A DNA stretch of 6,272 nucleotides, taken from assembly GCA_959606905.1 (NCBI GenBank), contig CAUHML010000174.1, positions 1-6,272 on the forward strand, written 5' to 3'. The DNA comes from an uncultured Bacteroides sp. GTDB lineage: Bacteria > Bacteroidota > Bacteroidia > Bacteroidales > Bacteroidaceae. Made by a program: the position numbers and the translations under genes. Shown one piece after another: positions 5,746-6,272 of this stretch. Position 1 is the first letter of the stretch; every line of letters starts with the position of its first letter. The notes under the pieces were generated by a model that saw only the letters and a program-made list of their open reading frames with translations, did not search any database and was not told the DNA's origin.

Positions 5746-6186
5746 TTAACCTTCGATGGCAATATAATGGGAGTTGTTTTCTACTGCCTTTTGCTCTTTT
5801 GGAACAGTAAAGGAAAGAATACCATTTTCAAATTTCGGATGGATGTCTTCTCTCTGAACATTATTTCCTACATAAAAGCTCCTGCTTACATTTCCGGCAT
5901 AACGCTCTCGGCGGATATATTTTCCTTCCTTATCCTTTTCATCTTTATCAAGACCTTTTGCGGCACTTACAGTTACATAACCGTTTTCAAGCTGGATCTG
6001 AATCTCATCTTTCTTAAATCCCGGAAGATCAATGGCCACTTCGTAAGTGTTGTCTTTTTCCTTTACATCGGTCTTCATGATATGGGGAGCATGTTTCCCA
6101 TACAATTTTTTATCGATGTCCGGAAAAGCAAAATCATCCATAAAATCATCAAATAAACTTTCTCCAAAAATACTAGGCATTAACAT
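5746..6186 (-). CDS. Small heat shock protein, Hsp20/alpha-crystallin family
   Basis: A 146-residue ATP-independent chaperone that holds unfolding proteins in large oligomers in the cytoplasm. Residues 1-35 are a variable N-terminus rich in F and D (SLFDDFMDDFAFPD). About 37-130 is the alpha-crystallin domain, with YEVAIDLPGFKKDEIQIQLE early in the domain and the conserved G-x-L motif as GIL (122-124) in ENGILSFTVPK. The C-terminal I-x-I oligomerisation motif is IAI (142-144). Length and all motifs are typical of clostridial Hsp18-like proteins, so it should be functional. The ATG at 6186-6184 is chosen for AAAGGAG (6202-6196), 9 bases before it; a second in-frame ATG two codons later is less likely. 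It is the first gene of a probable operon with hdeD. No CIRCE element is present, so HrcA control is not indicated. Confidence 0.95.
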   Translation of the reverse strand: MLMPSIFGESLFDDFMDDFAFPDIDKKLYGKHAPHIMKTDVKEKDNTYEVAIDLPGFKKDEIQIQLENGYVTVSAAKGLDKDEKDKEGKYIRRERYAGNVSRSFYVGNNVQREDIHPKFENGILSFTVPKEQKAVENNSHYIAIEG

Positions 6187-6212
6187 AAGTCATATCTCCT
6201 TTCATGACATAA

Positions 6213-6241
6213 ACTAAATAGGTGTTTGCGAAACGCCACAA
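6213..6241 (-). promoter_or_regulatory. Possible promoter of hsp20
   Basis: On the minus strand TTGTGG (6241-6236) and TTTAGT (6218-6213) are 17 bases apart and would start transcription near 6206, giving a leader of about 20 bases. Both boxes are weak (three and four of six matches). An alternative is a promoter beyond the window edge. Confidence 0.3.
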
Positions 6242-6257
6242 GCCGCATAAATACGGC
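6221..6257. repeat. Two short hairpins upstream of hsp20
   Basis: GGTGTTT (6221-6227) pairs with AAACGCC (6231-6237) around GCG, with one G-U pair, and GCCG (6242-6245) pairs with CGGC (6254-6257) around eight bases. The first overlaps the candidate hsp20 promoter spacer. They could be a regulator site or the end of an upstream transcription unit outside the window; the sequence does not decide. Confidence 0.3.
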
Positions 6258-6272
6258 ATTTTAACTTTTATA

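Noticed and set aside
5740..6156. 138-codon open frame on the plus strand
   Set aside because: It lies wholly antisense to hsp20, which has all family motifs and a good ribosome binding site. The product resembles no protein family.
40..6234. GTTTCGCAA-NN-ACCTA at 40-55 (plus) and again inverted at 6234-6219 (minus), near both ends of the window, resembling terminal inverted repeats
   Set aside because: Fourteen of 16 matching bases is within what chance allows for a window of this size (a rough estimate gives several such pairs), and no transposase or target duplication supports an element spanning both gene sets.
6187..6272. CIRCE or other classical heat-shock operator before hsp20
   Set aside because: No TTAGCACTC-N9-GAGTGCTAA or close variant is present in the 86 bases available.

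Overview
The window suggests a low-GC Gram-positive gut bacterium, probably a clostridial (Lachnospiraceae-like) Firmicute. The evidence is AT-rich DNA, strong GGAGG-type ribosome binding sites, consensus sigma-A promoter elements, and gene families typical of that group (PadR-controlled ABC exporter, ICE/plasmid-type ParM, CorA-family transporter, DUF308/HdeD protein, Hsp20). This is a judgement from gene content and style; no marker gene is present.

Left part (1-3850), accessory in character. After a short, unidentified end of something upstream (about 1-64) comes a PadR-type repressor gene with two near-identical palindromic operators built into its promoter. It is followed by an ABC exporter pair: an ATPase of the MacB/LolD/BceA type and an FtsX-type permease whose start overlaps the ATPase stop by 11 bases. 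The permease is cut off at about base 3645, before its last membrane domain. It runs directly into the antisense strand of a truncated parM-like segregation gene, which keeps its own start and ribosome binding site but has lost about three quarters of its coding region. Both genes have lost their 3' ends at the same point, which is what one deletion or recombination event between convergent genes would leave. A chimeric assembly would look the same.

Middle part (3851-4994). A 286-base region holds the parM upstream region with a palindrome, three ATTGAG repeats at an exact 11-base period, a possible promoter, and a 33-codon hydrophobic open frame whose stop overlaps the start of a CorA-family metal transporter (ATGA). 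The layout resembles a leader-peptide-controlled transporter gene, but that is inference.

Right part (4995-6272), minus strand, chromosomal and stress-related in character. A small heat shock protein (Hsp20) is followed by a six-segment membrane protein of the HdeD/DUF308 family. A GC-rich hairpin lies between them, and a clear rho-independent terminator follows hdeD and faces the end of the corA-like gene. The two probably form one stress operon.

No rRNA, tRNA, CRISPR array, transposase or integrase is visible.
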